A DNA stretch of 64,000 nt from Chloroflexota bacterium (GCA_038040195.1 JBBPIR010000003.1:44765-108764), one strand, 5' to 3'. Counted from the stretch's first letter, positions 6,952-16,587 are shown. A program made the numbers and translations. The notes: a model not told the origin generated them from the letters alone.

Positions 6952-7914
6952 TTACTCCTCGCGCGTGGCGCGGACGATGGCGATCGCGTTCTCGATCTTG
7001 AGCTTGGTGATGGTCAGGTACTTGGCCAGGTTGTCGCGGTTGGTGGCGGGGATCTGGTTGATCACCTCGTGCTGGCGGAGCAGGTCGGCCAGCTCGTCGA
7101 CGACGGAGGCCAGCCGGCCTTTGACGTCCAGCAGCGCGTCGTCCGCGTTGCGGGCGGCCACGGCCACCCCGGCCGCGGTGCGGGCTCGGCGCTTCGGCCG
7201 ATCCGACGGAGCCTTCGGCTCCCGGGTCCCGGTCAGGCGGCGGAGCTTGGCCAGAGTCAGCTCGCCCGCCGCCACCCGCGTCGCCAGCTTGCGCCGGGTC
7301 TTCTCATCGGTCACCTTCATCAGCTCGTAGGCGTGGCTGATGGTGTCCCTGCGGGCCGCCACCAGCTCGCGGATCTCCGGCGGCGCGTCGGCTAGCCGGA
7401 GCCGGTTCTCGACGTAGCCCTTGTCCTTGCCGATCTTGCCTGCCAGCTGCCGGACGGAGTAGCCCAGGGCCAGCATCTTGCGGTACATGCCCGCTTCCTC
7501 GAGCGGCGACACGTCCTCCCGCTGGAGGTTCTCGATGATGGAGACCTCGAGCGCGGTCTCTTCGTCGAAGTCCAGGACGATGGCCGGGACGGCGTTGAGG
7601 CCGGCCATCCGCGCTGCTCGCCAGCGGCGTTCGCCGGCGATGAGCTCGAACTGGGACCCGGCGGGCCGGACCAGGATCGGCTGCAGGACCCCATGCGCGC
7701 GGATCGAATCAGCCAGCTCGGCCAGGGAGTCCTCCTCGTACGAGAGGCGTGGCTGGGCGGGGTTGGGGAGAACCCGATTGGTGGGCACGTCCCGGATCTG
7801 GACCCGGGTCGACCGGGAGTCGATCAGCGAGACGATGCCCGCCGTCAGCTCCGTCGCGGCTGCCTCGTCGAAGAGACGGGCGATGTTGTCCTTGAAGACC
7901 GGCGGCCTAGCCAA
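6952..7914 (-). CDS. parB: Chromosome-partitioning protein ParB
   Basis: DNA-binding CTPase that loads on parS and spreads to form the partition complex. 320 residues: ParB/Srx N-domain with LPNPAQPR and the CTP-binding GERRWRAARMAG box (about residue 95), the VSIIENLQREDVSPLEEA segment, and a helix-turn-helix SVRQLAGKIGKDKGYVENRLRL (about 150-175). The rest is linker plus a C-terminal dimerisation region. The start overlaps the end of parA by 8 bp, so the two are co-translated. No consensus parS was found nearby by eye. Whether it is SpoOJ-type chromosomal ParB or a paralogue is uncertain, but the ParA partner supports a partition role. Confidence 0.93.
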   Translation of the reverse strand: MARPPVFKDNIARLFDEAAATELTAGIVSLIDSRSTRVQIRDVPTNRVLPNPAQPRLSYEEDSLAELADSIRAHGVLQPILVRPAGSQFELIAGERRWRAARMAGLNAVPAIVLDFDEETALEVSIIENLQREDVSPLEEAGMYRKMLALGYSVRQLAGKIGKDKGYVENRLRLADAPPEIRELVAARRDTISHAYELMKVTDEKTRRKLATRVAAGELTLAKLRRLTGTREPKAPSDRPKRRARTAAGVAVAARNADDALLDVKGRLASVVDELADLLRQHEVINQIPATNRDNLAKYLTITKLKIENAIAIVRATREE

Positions 7915-8764
7915 GTTCGATCACCTCCCGCGCCAGGTCCCGGAAGGCATGCGCGGCCGCCGAGCTTGGCGCGTATTCGGTAACGGGGCGGCCGGTCAGC
8001 GGCGCCTCCCCGAGCTTCACCGTGTTCTTGATCATGGTGTTGAAGACACGCTGGTCACCCAGCTCCCGGAGGTTCTCCAGCATCTCGCGGGCGAGGATCG
8101 TGCGGCCGTCATAGAACGTCGGCAGCAGGCCGAGGATCACCAGGTCGTGATTGAGCTTGACCCGGATGGTGTTGATAACTTTGATCAGCGCGGTCAGGCC
8201 CTTGATGGCGTAGAACTGGGTCTGGACCGGGATGATGACGCGCGAGGACGCGACCAAAGCGTTGATCGTCAGCAGGCCCAGGGTCGGGGGACTGTCGATC
8301 AGGATCACGTCGTACTGCCGATCGGCAGAACCGGAGATCGCATCTCCCAGCACCATTTCGCGGCCGATGGCGGTGAACAGCTCGACCTCGGTCGAGGCCA
8401 GCTCCAGCGTCGCCGGAGCGACGGACAGGCCGGCCACCGCCGTTTCGCGAATGACCTCGTCCAGCCCCACTCGATCCTCGTTGAGCACATCGGCCATGGA
8501 TCGGTGAACATCGCCTAGCGAGATCCCGAGGCCGACGGTCAGGTTGGCCTGGGGGTCCATGTCGATGCACAGAACGCGATACCCCAGCTCGGCCAGAGCG
8601 CCTCCGAGATTGATGGTGCATGTCGTCTTACCCACACCACCCTTCTGATTGGCCAACGAGATGACTTTGGTCAAGGCGACACCTTCCGCGGTCTGAATTT
8701 CGAGCTGCTGAATCGCGGATGCGATCCGGTGCGGATCATAGGCAGCCGCACCATCCAAGGTCAT
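7907..8764 (-). CDS. parA: Chromosome-partitioning ATPase ParA (Soj family)
   Basis: Deviant Walker-A ATPase that moves ParB complexes. SLANQKGGVGKTTCTINLG is the P-loop with the signature lysine, LCIDMDPQANLT the A' box, and DVILIDSPPTLGLLTINAL the Walker-B region. The start is uncertain. ATG 8764 gives 285 residues with a 30-residue extension. TTG 8674 has a better ribosome site (GGAAGG) and gives the usual Soj N-terminus beginning just before KVISLANQKGG. A TTG at 8779 is also in frame. A DnaA-box-like TTATCCACA lies just upstream. The overlap with parB indicates one operon. Confidence 0.93.
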   Translation of the reverse strand: MTLDGAAAYDPHRIASAIQQLEIQTAEGVALTKVISLANQKGGVGKTTCTINLGGALAELGYRVLCIDMDPQANLTVGLGISLGDVHRSMADVLNEDRVGLDEVIRETAVAGLSVAPATLELASTEVELFTAIGREMVLGDAISGSADRQYDVILIDSPPTLGLLTINALVASSRVIIPVQTQFYAIKGLTALIKVINTIRVKLNHDLVILGLLPTFYDGRTILAREMLENLRELGDQRVFNTMIKNTVKLGEAPLTGRPVTEYAPSSAAAHAFRDLAREVIELG

Positions 8765-8769
8765 CGGGG

Positions 8770-8778
8770 TTATCCACA
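8770..8778. promoter_or_regulatory. DnaA-box-like site upstream of parA
   Basis: TTATCCACA is an exact match to the classical DnaA box. A second, imperfect site (TTGTCCACC) lies at 8831-8839 in the same orientation. Two sites are too few to call an origin, but they could couple parAB expression to DnaA. Confidence 0.4.
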
Positions 8779-8819
8779 ACGTCGGGGACTGTCGATGTCT
8801 TTGTGCAAAGACGAGCCTC

Positions 8820-8825
8820 TATACT
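8820..8825 (+). promoter_or_regulatory. -10 box of the tRNA-Met promoter
   Basis: TATACT lies 27 nt before the mature tRNA-Met. The transcript may read through into the carboxylase gene, which starts 16 nt after the encoded CCA. Confidence 0.5.
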
Positions 8826-8852
8826 CGGAGTTGTCCACCGCCAGCCCCTGTC

Positions 8853-8928
8853 GGGCCCATAGCTCAGTGGTTAGAGCATCCGGCTCATAACCGGCTGGTC
8901 GCAGGTTCGATCCCTGCTGGGCCCACCA
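8853..8928 (+). tRNA. tRNA-Met (CAT), CCA encoded
   Basis: Acceptor stem 8853-8859 with 8918-8924, D stem 8862-8865 with 8874-8877, anticodon loop CTCATAA (anticodon CAT at 8886-8888), discriminator A8925 and CCA 8926-8928. The closing anticodon-stem pair is a T-C mismatch. CAT is shared by elongator Met and lysidine-modified Ile2 tRNA. The A/T base pattern of an initiator is absent, so it is elongator Met or Ile2. Confidence 0.9.
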
Positions 8929-8944
8929 TCTCCTTGGAGGACCG

Positions 8945-10495
8945 GTGTCGACATCGGACAAGCTCGACCACCTGGCCGAACAACGACGCGCCGCGCAACG
9001 CGGCGGCGGCGAAGAGCGGATTGCACAGCAGCATGCGCGCGGCAAGCTGACGGCACGCGAGCGCCTGGAGATCCTCCTCGATGACGGGTCGTTCGCGGAG
9101 CTGGACGCCTTCGTCACGCACCGGACAACCGAGTTCGGGCTGGAAGACGAGCGCTACCTGGGCGACGGTGTGGTCACCGGCTGGGGAACCATCGACGAAC
9201 GCACCGTATTCGTATACGCCCAGGACTTCACCGTCTTCGGTGGCTCCCTGTCGGAGGCGCACGCGCAAAAGATCTGCAAGGTGATGGACCTGGCGGTCGC
9301 CAGTGGGGCGCCGATCATCGGCCTTGCGGACTCGGGTGGCGCACGGATTCAGGAAGGCGTGGACTCGTTGGGTGGCTACGCCGAGATCTTCCTGCGTAAC
9401 ACCCTGGCGTCGGGGGTCGTCCCCCAGCTGTCACTGGTGCTCGGGCCATGCGCCGGCGGCGCCGTGTACTCGCCGGCCATCACCGATCTCACGATCATGG
9501 TCGACGGGTTGAGCTACATGTTCGTGACCGGACCCAACGTCGTGAAAACGGTGACCCATGAAGAGATCGACTTCGAGGGACTGGGTGGCGCGCGGATCCA
9601 CAACGAAGTCAGCGGAGTGGCGCACTTCCTCGCGCCGTCTGAACCGGCGGCCCTGCTGCTCGCACGACAGATCCTGGGGTACCTGCCTCAGAACAATGTC
9701 GATCCGGTCATCACGCGGTCCGAATGGGCACCACCTCCCGGAGACGCGGACGAACTGGATGCCGTGATTCCCGATTCGCCCCAGCAGGCATACGACATGC
9801 ACGACGTCATTCGCGGGATCGTGGACGCCGAATCGTTTCTCGAGGTGCACGCCGGGTTCGCGCGCAACATCATCTGTGGCTTCGCGCGCATCGAAGGTCG
9901 GTCAATCGGGGTCGTGGCCCAACAACCCAACGTGCTGGCAGGTGTTCTCGACATCGACGCCTCCGACAAAGCGGCGCGCTTCGTGCGGACGTGCGACTGC
10001 TTCAACGTTCCGCTGCTCACCCTGGTCGACGTGCCCGGATTCCTGCCCGGCGTCGATCAAGAGCATCGCGGCATCATCCGCCACGGCGCGAAATTGCTGT
10101 ACGCGTTCGCGGAAGCCACCGTGCCGAAAGTCACGGTGATCACCCGCAAGGCATACGGCGGCGCCTACGACGTCATGAGCAGCAAGCACATCCGCGGCGA
10201 CCTGAACTTTGCATGGCCGACGGCGGAGATCGCGGTGATGGGCGTCGAGGGCGCAGTGAACATCGTGTTCCGCGAGCGCCTCGCGCAGGCCGCCGACCCG
10301 GAGGCCGAGCGGCAGCAGCTGGTAGCGGAGTACGAAGAGCGATTCGCGAATCCGTACGTCGCCGCATCGCGCGGCTACATCGATGAAGTCATCCGTCCCT
10401 CCGAAACGCGGGGTCGGGTGGCTGGGGCCTTCGCCGTCCTGGACGGGAAGCGTCAGCCGGGCCCGCGGCGGAAGCACGGCAACATTCCGCTTTGA
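8945..10495 (+). CDS. pccB: Acyl-CoA carboxylase, carboxyltransferase (beta) subunit, propionyl-CoA type
   Basis: Transfers the carboxyl group from carboxybiotin to propionyl-CoA (or acetyl-CoA). 516 residues matches PccB/AccD5-type subunits. The fused crotonase halves are seen in IGLADSGGARIQEGVDSLGGYAEIF, with oxyanion-hole GPCAGGAVYSPAI, and VDVPGFLPGVDQEHRGIIRHGAKLLYAF with TRKAYGGAYDVMSSKHIRGD. GTG 8945 has a GGAGG site just before it and begins about 16 nt after tRNA-Met. The biotin carboxylase and carrier genes follow, so the three form a split carboxylase. The methylmalonyl-CoA mutase and epimerase downstream make propionyl-CoA the most likely substrate. Confidence 0.92.
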   Translation: MSTSDKLDHLAEQRRAAQRGGGEERIAQQHARGKLTARERLEILLDDGSFAELDAFVTHRTTEFGLEDERYLGDGVVTGWGTIDERTVFVYAQDFTVFGGSLSEAHAQKICKVMDLAVASGAPIIGLADSGGARIQEGVDSLGGYAEIFLRNTLASGVVPQLSLVLGPCAGGAVYSPAITDLTIMVDGLSYMFVTGPNVVKTVTHEEIDFEGLGGARIHNEVSGVAHFLAPSEPAALLLARQILGYLPQNNVDPVITRSEWAPPPGDADELDAVIPDSPQQAYDMHDVIRGIVDAESFLEVHAGFARNIICGFARIEGRSIGVVAQQPNVLAGVLDIDASDKAARFVRTCDCFNVPLLTLVDVPGFLPGVDQEHRGIIRHGAKLLYAFAEATVPKVTVITRKAYGGAYDVMSSKHIRGDLNFAWPTAEIAVMGVEGAVNIVFRERLAQAADPEAERQQLVAEYEERFANPYVAASRGYIDEVIRPSETRGRVAGAFAVLDGKRQPGPRRKHGNIPL

Positions 10496-10532
10496 CGCGC
10501 CGGCAGCCGTTGCCCGTCTTTCCGCAAAGACA

Positions 10533-12047
10533 GTGACGCCGCCGTTTCGCCGAGTCCTGGTCGCGAATCGAGGCGAGATCGCGATTCGGATCATCCGGGC
10601 CTGCCGCGAGTTGGGGATCGAGGCGGTCGCCGTCTACTCGGACGTCGACCGCGACGCACCCCACGTCCGCGCCGCCGACCGAGCGGAGCACATTGGTCCG
10701 GCCGCCGCCGCCGAGTCGTACCTGTCGATCGATGCGCTGCTCGACGCCGCCCGACGCTCGGACGCCGAGGCGGTGCATCCCGGGTATGGCTTCCTCAGCG
10801 AGAGCGCCACCTTCGCCCGCGCGGTGACGGCCGCCGGTCTGGTGTTCGTTGGCCCGCCGCCCGAAACGATGCAGGGGCTGGGCGACAAGCTGGCCGCCCG
10901 TCGCACCGCGGCAGATGCCGGCGTGCCCGTTACCCCGGGTCTGATGGTGGCGGTCGACACGGCGCGCCTGGCCGAACTGGACGATCTCGGCTATCCGTTG
11001 CTCGTCAAGGCCGCGGCCGGTGGCGGCGGCCGCGGCGTGCGAAGGGTCGATCGGCCGGCCGACATGCCCGAGGCGCTGGACAGCGCACGGCGCGAGGCGA
11101 CGGCCGCCTTCGGGGACGGAACGCTGTACGTCGAGCGCCTGATCCTCGGTGCGCGCCACGTCGAAGTCCAGCTTCTCGGGGATCGACATGGGGGACTGGC
11201 CGTACTCGGGGAACGCGACTGCTCGGTCCAGCGCCGCCACCAGAAGCTGGTCGAGGAGGCACCCGCGCCCGGCCTCAGTCCAGAGACGCGCGAGCGCATG
11301 GCGGCCGACGCGCGCCGCATCGCGGAGGCGGTGCCGTTCCACAGCGCGGCGACAGTCGAGTTCCTCCTCGACCGTGAGCAGCACCACTGGTTCCTCGAGA
11401 TGAACACCCGGCTTCAGGTCGAGCATGGCGTCACCGAGCTGGTGACCGGGGTGGACCTGGTTGCCTGGCAATTGCGGGTGGCAGCCGGCGAGCGCCTCCC
11501 AGTGGAGGTGCTCGAACCGCGGTGGCGCGGTCACGCGATCCAGGTGCGCCTGTATGCCGAGGATCCGTGGGAGGGTTTCCGCCCCACCACTGGCCGGATC
11601 GGTGCCTGGCGCATGCCCGACGGGCCGGGCGTCCGCGTGGATGCTGGGATGGAGGCCGACCTCGAGCTGCCCACCGAGTACGACCCGTTGCTGGCCAAGC
11701 TCATGGTCCATGCACCGGACCGCCCGGCGGCGGTGGCACGCCTGCGGCGTGCATTGGACGAAACGCGGATCGGGGGCGTGTCGACGACCTTGGGATTCCA
11801 TCGCTGGTTGGTAGACCAGCCGGCGTTCATCGCGGGCAAGTACGACACCGGGCTGGTTCCCGACCTGTGGGCCGACGGGCCGGGTTTGTCCGACGGCGAG
11901 GTCCAGATGGCCGCGACCGCGGTGGCTGGGGCCCGCGCGACGGGCGTCCCGCCTCGGCCCCGCGCCGCTCCTTCGACCGGCGCCGCGATGACCCGGAGCG
12001 AACGCCCGTGGGCCCGGCTGGCGCGCGACGAGGCGGTCGAGCCGTGA
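10533..12047 (+). CDS. accC: Acyl-CoA carboxylase, biotin carboxylase subunit
   Basis: ATP-dependent carboxylation of the biotin carrier. 504 residues from GTG 10533, which places the conserved VLVANRGEIAIRIIRACRELG at the N-terminus. In-frame starts further upstream lie inside pccB. The ATP-grasp domain has the glycine-rich KAAAGGGGRGVRRVD loop and EMNTRLQVEHGVTELVTGVDLV; the usual Pro after H is Gly here. A biotin carboxylase C-domain follows (HAIQVRLYAEDP). The last 60 residues are an Ala/Arg/Pro-rich tail. There is no attached biotinyl domain; that is the next gene, which overlaps by GTGA, so subunits are made together. Confidence 0.92.
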   Translation: MTPPFRRVLVANRGEIAIRIIRACRELGIEAVAVYSDVDRDAPHVRAADRAEHIGPAAAAESYLSIDALLDAARRSDAEAVHPGYGFLSESATFARAVTAAGLVFVGPPPETMQGLGDKLAARRTAADAGVPVTPGLMVAVDTARLAELDDLGYPLLVKAAAGGGGRGVRRVDRPADMPEALDSARREATAAFGDGTLYVERLILGARHVEVQLLGDRHGGLAVLGERDCSVQRRHQKLVEEAPAPGLSPETRERMAADARRIAEAVPFHSAATVEFLLDREQHHWFLEMNTRLQVEHGVTELVTGVDLVAWQLRVAAGERLPVEVLEPRWRGHAIQVRLYAEDPWEGFRPTTGRIGAWRMPDGPGVRVDAGMEADLELPTEYDPLLAKLMVHAPDRPAAVARLRRALDETRIGGVSTTLGFHRWLVDQPAFIAGKYDTGLVPDLWADGPGLSDGEVQMAATAVAGARATGVPPRPRAAPSTGAAMTRSERPWARLARDEAVEP

Positions 12048-12523
12048 GGGATGAGGCGGAGTTCCTGGTCGAGGGTCAGCCGACGGCCCCAGACCCCGAA
12101 TGGGAGTTCGGCTGGCTAGCCCGCGGGCACCGTGAGGCGACCCTGCGCCGCGCCGGCGAGCGCGTCCCGGTCCTGGTCGAGGGCGGCCCGGCGGAGTGGG
12201 TCGTCACCATCCGTGGACGCCGGATCGCGGTCACGGTCCGCGGCCATCGGGAGCGGCTGCTGGCCGAGTCGAGCCAACTTGCCGCCCCGCGTCATGGCCC
12301 GGCGGAGGTCCGCGCCACCCTGCCGGGGTTGGTGGTCAAGGTCGCGGTCCGTCCGGGCGACCTGGTGGCGGAGGGGGATGCCCTGGTGACGGTGGAGGCC
12401 ATGAAGATGGAGAACGAGATCCGTGCGCCGCGCGCGGGGCAGGTGGTGAGCGTCGAGGCGGCGCCAGGCCAGACGATCGTCAGCGGCGCCCTCCTTGTTC
12501 GGCTGGCCGAGCCCGAACCGTAG
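12044..12523 (+). CDS. Biotin carboxyl carrier (biotinyl domain) subunit
   Basis: 159 residues from GTG 12044, overlapping the stop of the biotin carboxylase gene by 4 bp. The C-terminal 75 residues are a biotinyl domain with the EAMKMENEI biotinylation motif; Lys121 is the modified residue. The front half ([11 protein letters not shown] to [11 protein letters not shown]) resembles the linker/BT-like region found before the carrier domain of propionyl-CoA carboxylase alpha chains. The gene thus looks like the detached C-terminal part of a PccA-type protein. It carries carboxybiotin between the biotin carboxylase and PccB. Confidence 0.9.
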   Translation: MRDEAEFLVEGQPTAPDPEWEFGWLARGHREATLRRAGERVPVLVEGGPAEWVVTIRGRRIAVTVRGHRERLLAESSQLAAPRHGPAEVRATLPGLVVKVAVRPGDLVAEGDALVTVEAMKMENEIRAPRAGQVVSVEAAPGQTIVSGALLVRLAEPEP

Positions 12524-12526
12524 AAT
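12521..12526 (+). promoter_or_regulatory. -10 box 7 nt before the mutase GTG (leaderless-type promoter)
   Basis: TAGAAT overlaps the stop codon of the biotin carrier gene and ends 7 nt before GTG 12534. It would start a separate, leaderless mutase transcript within the operon. Confidence 0.5.
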
Positions 12527-12533
12527 CGGCGGC

Positions 12534-14147
12534 GTGAGCAGCGGAGACGAACCGGCGAGCGCGGACAGCGGTCCGCGCCGCGATCGGTCCAGCTCGGGAT
12601 TTGAGATCCGCGGCGTGTATCGGTCAGGCGACCTGGCCCCCGATCTCGACGACCGGCTGGGAGATCCGGGCGCCTATCCGTACACCCGGGGCATCCACGC
12701 ATCGGGCTACCGCGGGCGCCCCTGGACCATGCGCCAGTACGCCGGGTTCACCTCGCCCGCGGAGTCGAACCGGCGCTTCCGTGACCTGCTGGCGGACGGC
12801 CAGACGGGGCTGTCGGTGGCGTTCGACCTGCCGACCCAGATGGGATACGACAGCGACGACTCGCGGGTGGCCGGCGAGGTGGGCCGGGTGGGGGTGCCGA
12901 TCGACACCGTCCGTGACATGGAGCGCCTGCTGGATGGGATCGACCTGGGCACGGTCAGCACCTCGATGACGATCAACGCCACCGCGGCCATCCTGCTCGC
13001 ACTGTACGAGACCGTCGGTCGCCGCCAGGGGGTGGAGCCGGCGCAACTGCGTGGGACGGTCCAGAACGACATCCTCAAGGAATATGTCGCGCGCGGGACC
13101 TATATCTTCCCGCCCGGCCCATCGCTGCGGTTGGCGACCGATGTCATCGCCTACTGCCGGGCGGAGCTGCCCCAGTTCAACCCGATCAGCATCAGCGGCT
13201 ACCACATGCGGGAGGCCGGGGCGACCGCGGTCCAGGAGCTGGCCTTCACGATGGGCAACGCGATCACTTACGCCGATGCGGCCGTGGCGGCCGGCCTTAC
13301 CTTCGACGAGTTTGCGCCCCGCCTGTCGTTCTTCTTCGCCGCCCACAACGACCTGTTCGAGGAGGTTGCAAAGTTCCGGGCCGCGCGCCGGCTGTGGTCG
13401 CGGGTCGCCCGCGACCGGTACCACGCCACCGACCCGCGAAGCATGACCCTGCGCTTCCACGTCCAGACCGCCGGCTCGACGCTGACCGCCCAGCAACCGG
13501 AGACGAACACGGTCCGAACGACGGTCCAGGCCCTGGCCGCGGTCCTGGGCGGGACACAATCCCTCCATACCAACGCGTTGGACGAGGCCCTGGGGCTGCC
13601 GAGCCCCGAAGCGGCCCGGCTGGCGCTGAGGACCCAGCAGGTCCTGGCCTACGAGTCGGGGCTCAGCGCGCCGATCGACCCGCTGGGCGGCTCGTGGTAC
13701 GTCGAGGCCCTGACCGATGAGCTCGACGAACGAGCCAGCGCCGAGCTGGTGCGACTGGACGAGCTGGGTGGACCACTGGCCGCGTTGGAGGCCGGTTACC
13801 AGGCCGGCGCCATTGCCGACGCGGCCTATGCCGACCAGCGAGCGTTCGAATCCGGCGAGGCAGTCGTGGTGGGAGTGAATGCATTCGTTGAGCCCGGCGA
13901 GCAGGCCGCCCGCCCGCAGCCGCAGCGCATCGACCCAGGGGCGGAGCGCAGCCAGGCCGAGCGGACGCGCGCCGTCCGCGCCGCCCGCGACCCCCGCGCC
14001 GCGGCCGCTACGGTGGATGCCCTCGGCGCCGCGGCACGCGGGACCGAGAACCTGCTCCCGCGGATCCGCGCCTGCGTCGAGGCCGACGTCACGCTGGGCG
14101 AGATTGCCGACGCCCTGCGCGCCGCGTGGGGAGAGCACCGGCCGTGA
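12534..14147 (+). CDS. mutA: Methylmalonyl-CoA mutase, catalytic (large-chain barrel) subunit
   Basis: B12-dependent interconversion of methylmalonyl-CoA and succinyl-CoA. 537 residues form only the TIM-barrel substrate domain. Signatures are [13 protein letters not shown] (Tyr69 corresponds to the substrate tyrosine that in isobutyryl-CoA mutases is Phe), [52 protein letters not shown] and [17 protein letters not shown]. The C-terminal B12-binding Rossmann domain (DxHxxG) is absent and must be a separate gene outside the window. Isobutyryl- or ethylmalonyl-CoA mutase is a less likely alternative. The downstream epimerase overlaps by GTGA, supporting the methylmalonyl assignment. Confidence 0.9.
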   Translation: MSSGDEPASADSGPRRDRSSSGFEIRGVYRSGDLAPDLDDRLGDPGAYPYTRGIHASGYRGRPWTMRQYAGFTSPAESNRRFRDLLADGQTGLSVAFDLPTQMGYDSDDSRVAGEVGRVGVPIDTVRDMERLLDGIDLGTVSTSMTINATAAILLALYETVGRRQGVEPAQLRGTVQNDILKEYVARGTYIFPPGPSLRLATDVIAYCRAELPQFNPISISGYHMREAGATAVQELAFTMGNAITYADAAVAAGLTFDEFAPRLSFFFAAHNDLFEEVAKFRAARRLWSRVARDRYHATDPRSMTLRFHVQTAGSTLTAQQPETNTVRTTVQALAAVLGGTQSLHTNALDEALGLPSPEAARLALRTQQVLAYESGLSAPIDPLGGSWYVEALTDELDERASAELVRLDELGGPLAALEAGYQAGAIADAAYADQRAFESGEAVVVGVNAFVEPGEQAARPQPQRIDPGAERSQAERTRAVRAARDPRAAAATVDALGAAARGTENLLPRIRACVEADVTLGEIADALRAAWGEHRP

Positions 14148-14566
14148 TCATCGACCACATCGCGGTGGTCGTGCGGTCCATCGACGAGGCGCTGCCGCGA
14201 TACCGGGAACTGTTCGGCCTGGAGTCGTCTGACGGGGTGCGGCCCGTCGCCGCGCAGGGGGTTCGGATCTGCTTCCTGCCCACCGGCCCCGCTCCCGCCG
14301 CTCGCCTGGAGCTGATCGAGCCCACCGACCCGGACAGCGGCGTGGCCCGCTTCCTCGACTCGCGAGGCGAGGGGCTCCACCACGTCTGCTTCGGGACGAC
14401 GACCCTGGTCCAGGAGCTGGCCCGCCTGAAATCCGCCGGGGCCGAGCTGGTCGACCACGTCCCGCGTCCGGGCGCCGAGGGGTCAGTGGCCTTCATCCAC
14501 CCGCGAACCCTCAATGGGGTCCTGTGGGAGCTCCTCGAGCGCGGGACACCGGAGGACGGCGGCTAG
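14144..14566 (+). CDS. mce: Methylmalonyl-CoA epimerase
   Basis: Converts (S)- to (R)-methylmalonyl-CoA between the carboxylase and the mutase. The 140-residue VOC-fold enzyme has the family's metal ligands: His in IIDHIAVVV at the start, His in [10 protein letters not shown] in the middle, and Glu in NGVLWELLE at the end. GTG 14144 overlaps the mutase stop codon by 4 bp, which fixes the start and implies coupled translation. It converges on sucD with a 4-bp overlap of the two reading frames. Confidence 0.93.
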   Translation: MIIDHIAVVVRSIDEALPRYRELFGLESSDGVRPVAAQGVRICFLPTGPAPAARLELIEPTDPDSGVARFLDSRGEGLHHVCFGTTTLVQELARLKSAGAELVDHVPRPGAEGSVAFIHPRTLNGVLWELLERGTPEDGG

Positions 14567-15441
14567 GCCACCCCGGCCTCGCGGAGGAGTGCCGGGATCT
14601 GGAGCGGGGAGTCGGCAACCCGTACCCCCGCGTCGCGCAGGGCGGTCCGCTTCGACTCCGCGGTGCCGGTCCCGCCCGAGATGATCGCCCCGGCGTGACC
14701 CATGCGCCGTCCCGGCGGCGCCGTACGCCCGGCCACGAAAGCGGCCACCGGCTTGGACATCGTCTTTGCGATGTGCTCGGCCGCCCGTTCCTCCTCGTCG
14801 CCACCGATCTCGCCAATGAGCACGACCGCATCGGTCAGGGGGTCTGCCTCGAACAGTGTCAGGATCTCGATGAAGCTGGTGCCCACGATCGGGTCGCCGC
14901 CGATCCCGACGCAGGTCGATTGACCGATCCCTTCATCGGTCAAGGCCTCGACCACTTCGTAGGTCAAGGTGCCGGATCGGCTCACCAGACCCACCCGTCC
15001 CCGCCGATGAATGTTGCCGGGGATGATCCCGACCTTGGCCTCGCCGGGAGTCGTGGCGCCGGGGCAGTTGGGACCGATGAGGCGGACGCCCTGGGCGCGC
15101 AGGACGTGGTACACGCGAAGCATGTCCAGGGCCGGGATGCCCTCGGTGATGCAGAAGATGAGGCCGATCCCGCTCGACGCGGCCTCGAAGATCGCGTCCG
15201 GAGCGAAGGCCGCCGGGACGTAGATGACGCTCGTGTTGGCCCCCGTCCGGCCGACCGCCTCGGCGACCGTGTCGAAGATGGGGACCCGGCCGTTGAACGT
15301 CTCCTGGCCGCCCTTGCCGGGGGTGACTCCCGCCACTACCTGCGTTCCGAAGTTGAGCATGGCCTGGCCGTGGAACTGACCCTCGCGGCCGGTGATGCCC
15401 TGGATCAGGAGTCGCGTGTCGCCATCGACGAGGATGCTCAT
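14563..15441 (-). CDS. sucD: Succinyl-CoA synthetase (ADP-forming), alpha subunit
   Basis: Forms the phosphohistidine and binds CoA in the succinyl-CoA to succinate step. 292 residues: the CoA-binding Rossmann domain opens with [39 protein letters not shown] is the central motif, and the active-site His is in [19 protein letters not shown] near the C-terminus. The start overlaps the end of sucC by 4 bp. It sits on the opposite strand to the mutase and Sdh genes, so it is transcribed separately although its product uses the mutase product. Confidence 0.95.
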   Translation of the reverse strand: MSILVDGDTRLLIQGITGREGQFHGQAMLNFGTQVVAGVTPGKGGQETFNGRVPIFDTVAEAVGRTGANTSVIYVPAAFAPDAIFEAASSGIGLIFCITEGIPALDMLRVYHVLRAQGVRLIGPNCPGATTPGEAKVGIIPGNIHRRGRVGLVSRSGTLTYEVVEALTDEGIGQSTCVGIGGDPIVGTSFIEILTLFEADPLTDAVVLIGEIGGDEEERAAEHIAKTMSKPVAAFVAGRTAPPGRRMGHAGAIISGGTGTAESKRTALRDAGVRVADSPLQIPALLREAGVA

Positions 15442-16580
15442 CGGCCCTCGCCGGCCGTGGCCGCGGCGACGGCCATGGCTGCCGCCTCGTCCAGGGTGTA
15501 GGCCGTCTGCAGGTCCGCCGACTCGAGGATGAACGCCGCCTCGTCGGCGTTGGTGCCCACGATTCGGACCACCATCGGCACCTGGCGCTCCAACCCCGCC
15601 CGGGCCTCGACGATGCCCTGCGCCACCTCGTCGCCCCGCGTGATGCCGCCGAAGATGTTGATCAGTACGGCGCGGACGTTGGGGTCGGCGAGGATGATCC
15701 GGAACGCGGCCGCCACCCGCTCGTGTCGTGCCCCGCCGCCGATGTCCAGGAAGTTCGCCGGCTCGCCTCCGGCCAGCTTGACCAGGTCCATGGTGGCCAT
15801 GGCCAACCCAGCGCCGTTGACCATGCAGCCGATGGTGCCTTCAAGCTTGATGTAGCTGATGCCGGCCTCGCGGGCTGCGGCCTCGGCCGGCTCCTCCTCG
15901 GCCGGGTCGCGCAGCTGCTCGAGGTCGGGATGCCGGGCCAATCCGGAGTCGTCCAGGACCATCTTGGCGTCCAGCGCCACCAGCCCGTCGGAGGTGAGCG
16001 CCAGCGGGTTGATCTCGGCCAGCTCCGCATCGGTCTGCACGAAGGCCTCCACCAGGCCGGTCAGGGTGGTGGCGAAGGTCGCCCGATGTGCCTCGGGAAT
16101 GGCCAGGAAGAAGCTGACCGCGCGGACGTTATGGGGCTGGAGCCCGATGAGCGGGTGCAGCGGCAGGCGCAGGACCGCCGCCGGATCGGTCTGCGCCACA
16201 TCCTCGATGTCGATCCCACCCTCGGCGCTGGCAATGACGGTCACGGCCCTGGCGGCTCGGTCCAGGATGACGGCGAGGTAGTACTCGTGGGCGATGACGA
16301 CGGATGGCGTCACGAGGACCGTGTGGACCGGCGCCCCGGCGATGCGCAGCTCCAGGATCTCGGCCGCCCGCGCCTCGGCCTCGGCCGGGTCGGCGGCCAG
16401 CTTGACGCCGCCGGCCTTGCCCCGTCCGCCGGCGAGTACCTGCGCCTTGACCACCACCGGCACCCCGAGCCGCTCAGCCGCCGCGCGGGCTGCGGCCGGC
16501 GTGGTTGCGATCTCGCCGGGGAGGGTGGGGATGCCGTGACGGGCGAGGATCTCCTTGCTGCGGAACTCCTGGAGCTTCAC
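15438..16580 (-). CDS. sucC: Succinyl-CoA synthetase (ADP-forming), beta subunit
   Basis: ATP-grasp subunit that binds nucleotide and succinate. 380 residues from GTG 16580, which gives the standard [18 protein letters not shown]-terminus. Motifs are [41 protein letters not shown] and the succinate/phosphohistidine region [11 protein letters not shown] with [24 protein letters not shown] box ends 7 nt before the GTG, predicting leaderless transcription divergent from the isocitrate dehydrogenase gene. Confidence 0.95.
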   Translation of the reverse strand: MKLQEFRSKEILARHGIPTLPGEIATTPAAARAAAERLGVPVVVKAQVLAGGRGKAGGVKLAADPAEAEARAAEILELRIAGAPVHTVLVTPSVVIAHEYYLAVILDRAARAVTVIASAEGGIDIEDVAQTDPAAVLRLPLHPLIGLQPHNVRAVSFFLAIPEAHRATFATTLTGLVEAFVQTDAELAEINPLALTSDGLVALDAKMVLDDSGLARHPDLEQLRDPAEEEPAEAAAREAGISYIKLEGTIGCMVNGAGLAMATMDLVKLAGGEPANFLDIGGGARHERVAAAFRIILADPNVRAVLINIFGGITRGDEVAQGIVEARAGLERQVPMVVRIVGTNADEAAFILESADLQTAYTLDEAAAMAVAAATAGEGR

Positions 16581-16587
16581 GGCCCGG

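Noticed and set aside
6952-8850. parS site near parAB
   Set aside because: No sequence close to TGTTTCACGTGAAACA or its high-GC variants was found by eye; parS sites usually lie nearer oriC.
8764-8852. Replication origin beside parA
   Set aside because: Only two DnaA-box-like sites, no A/T-rich unwinding element and no dnaA/dnaN/gidB neighbours.
10389-11801. 470-residue minus-strand frame opposite the biotin carboxylase
   Set aside because: Antisense shadow; the plus strand carries the complete conserved ATP-grasp protein.
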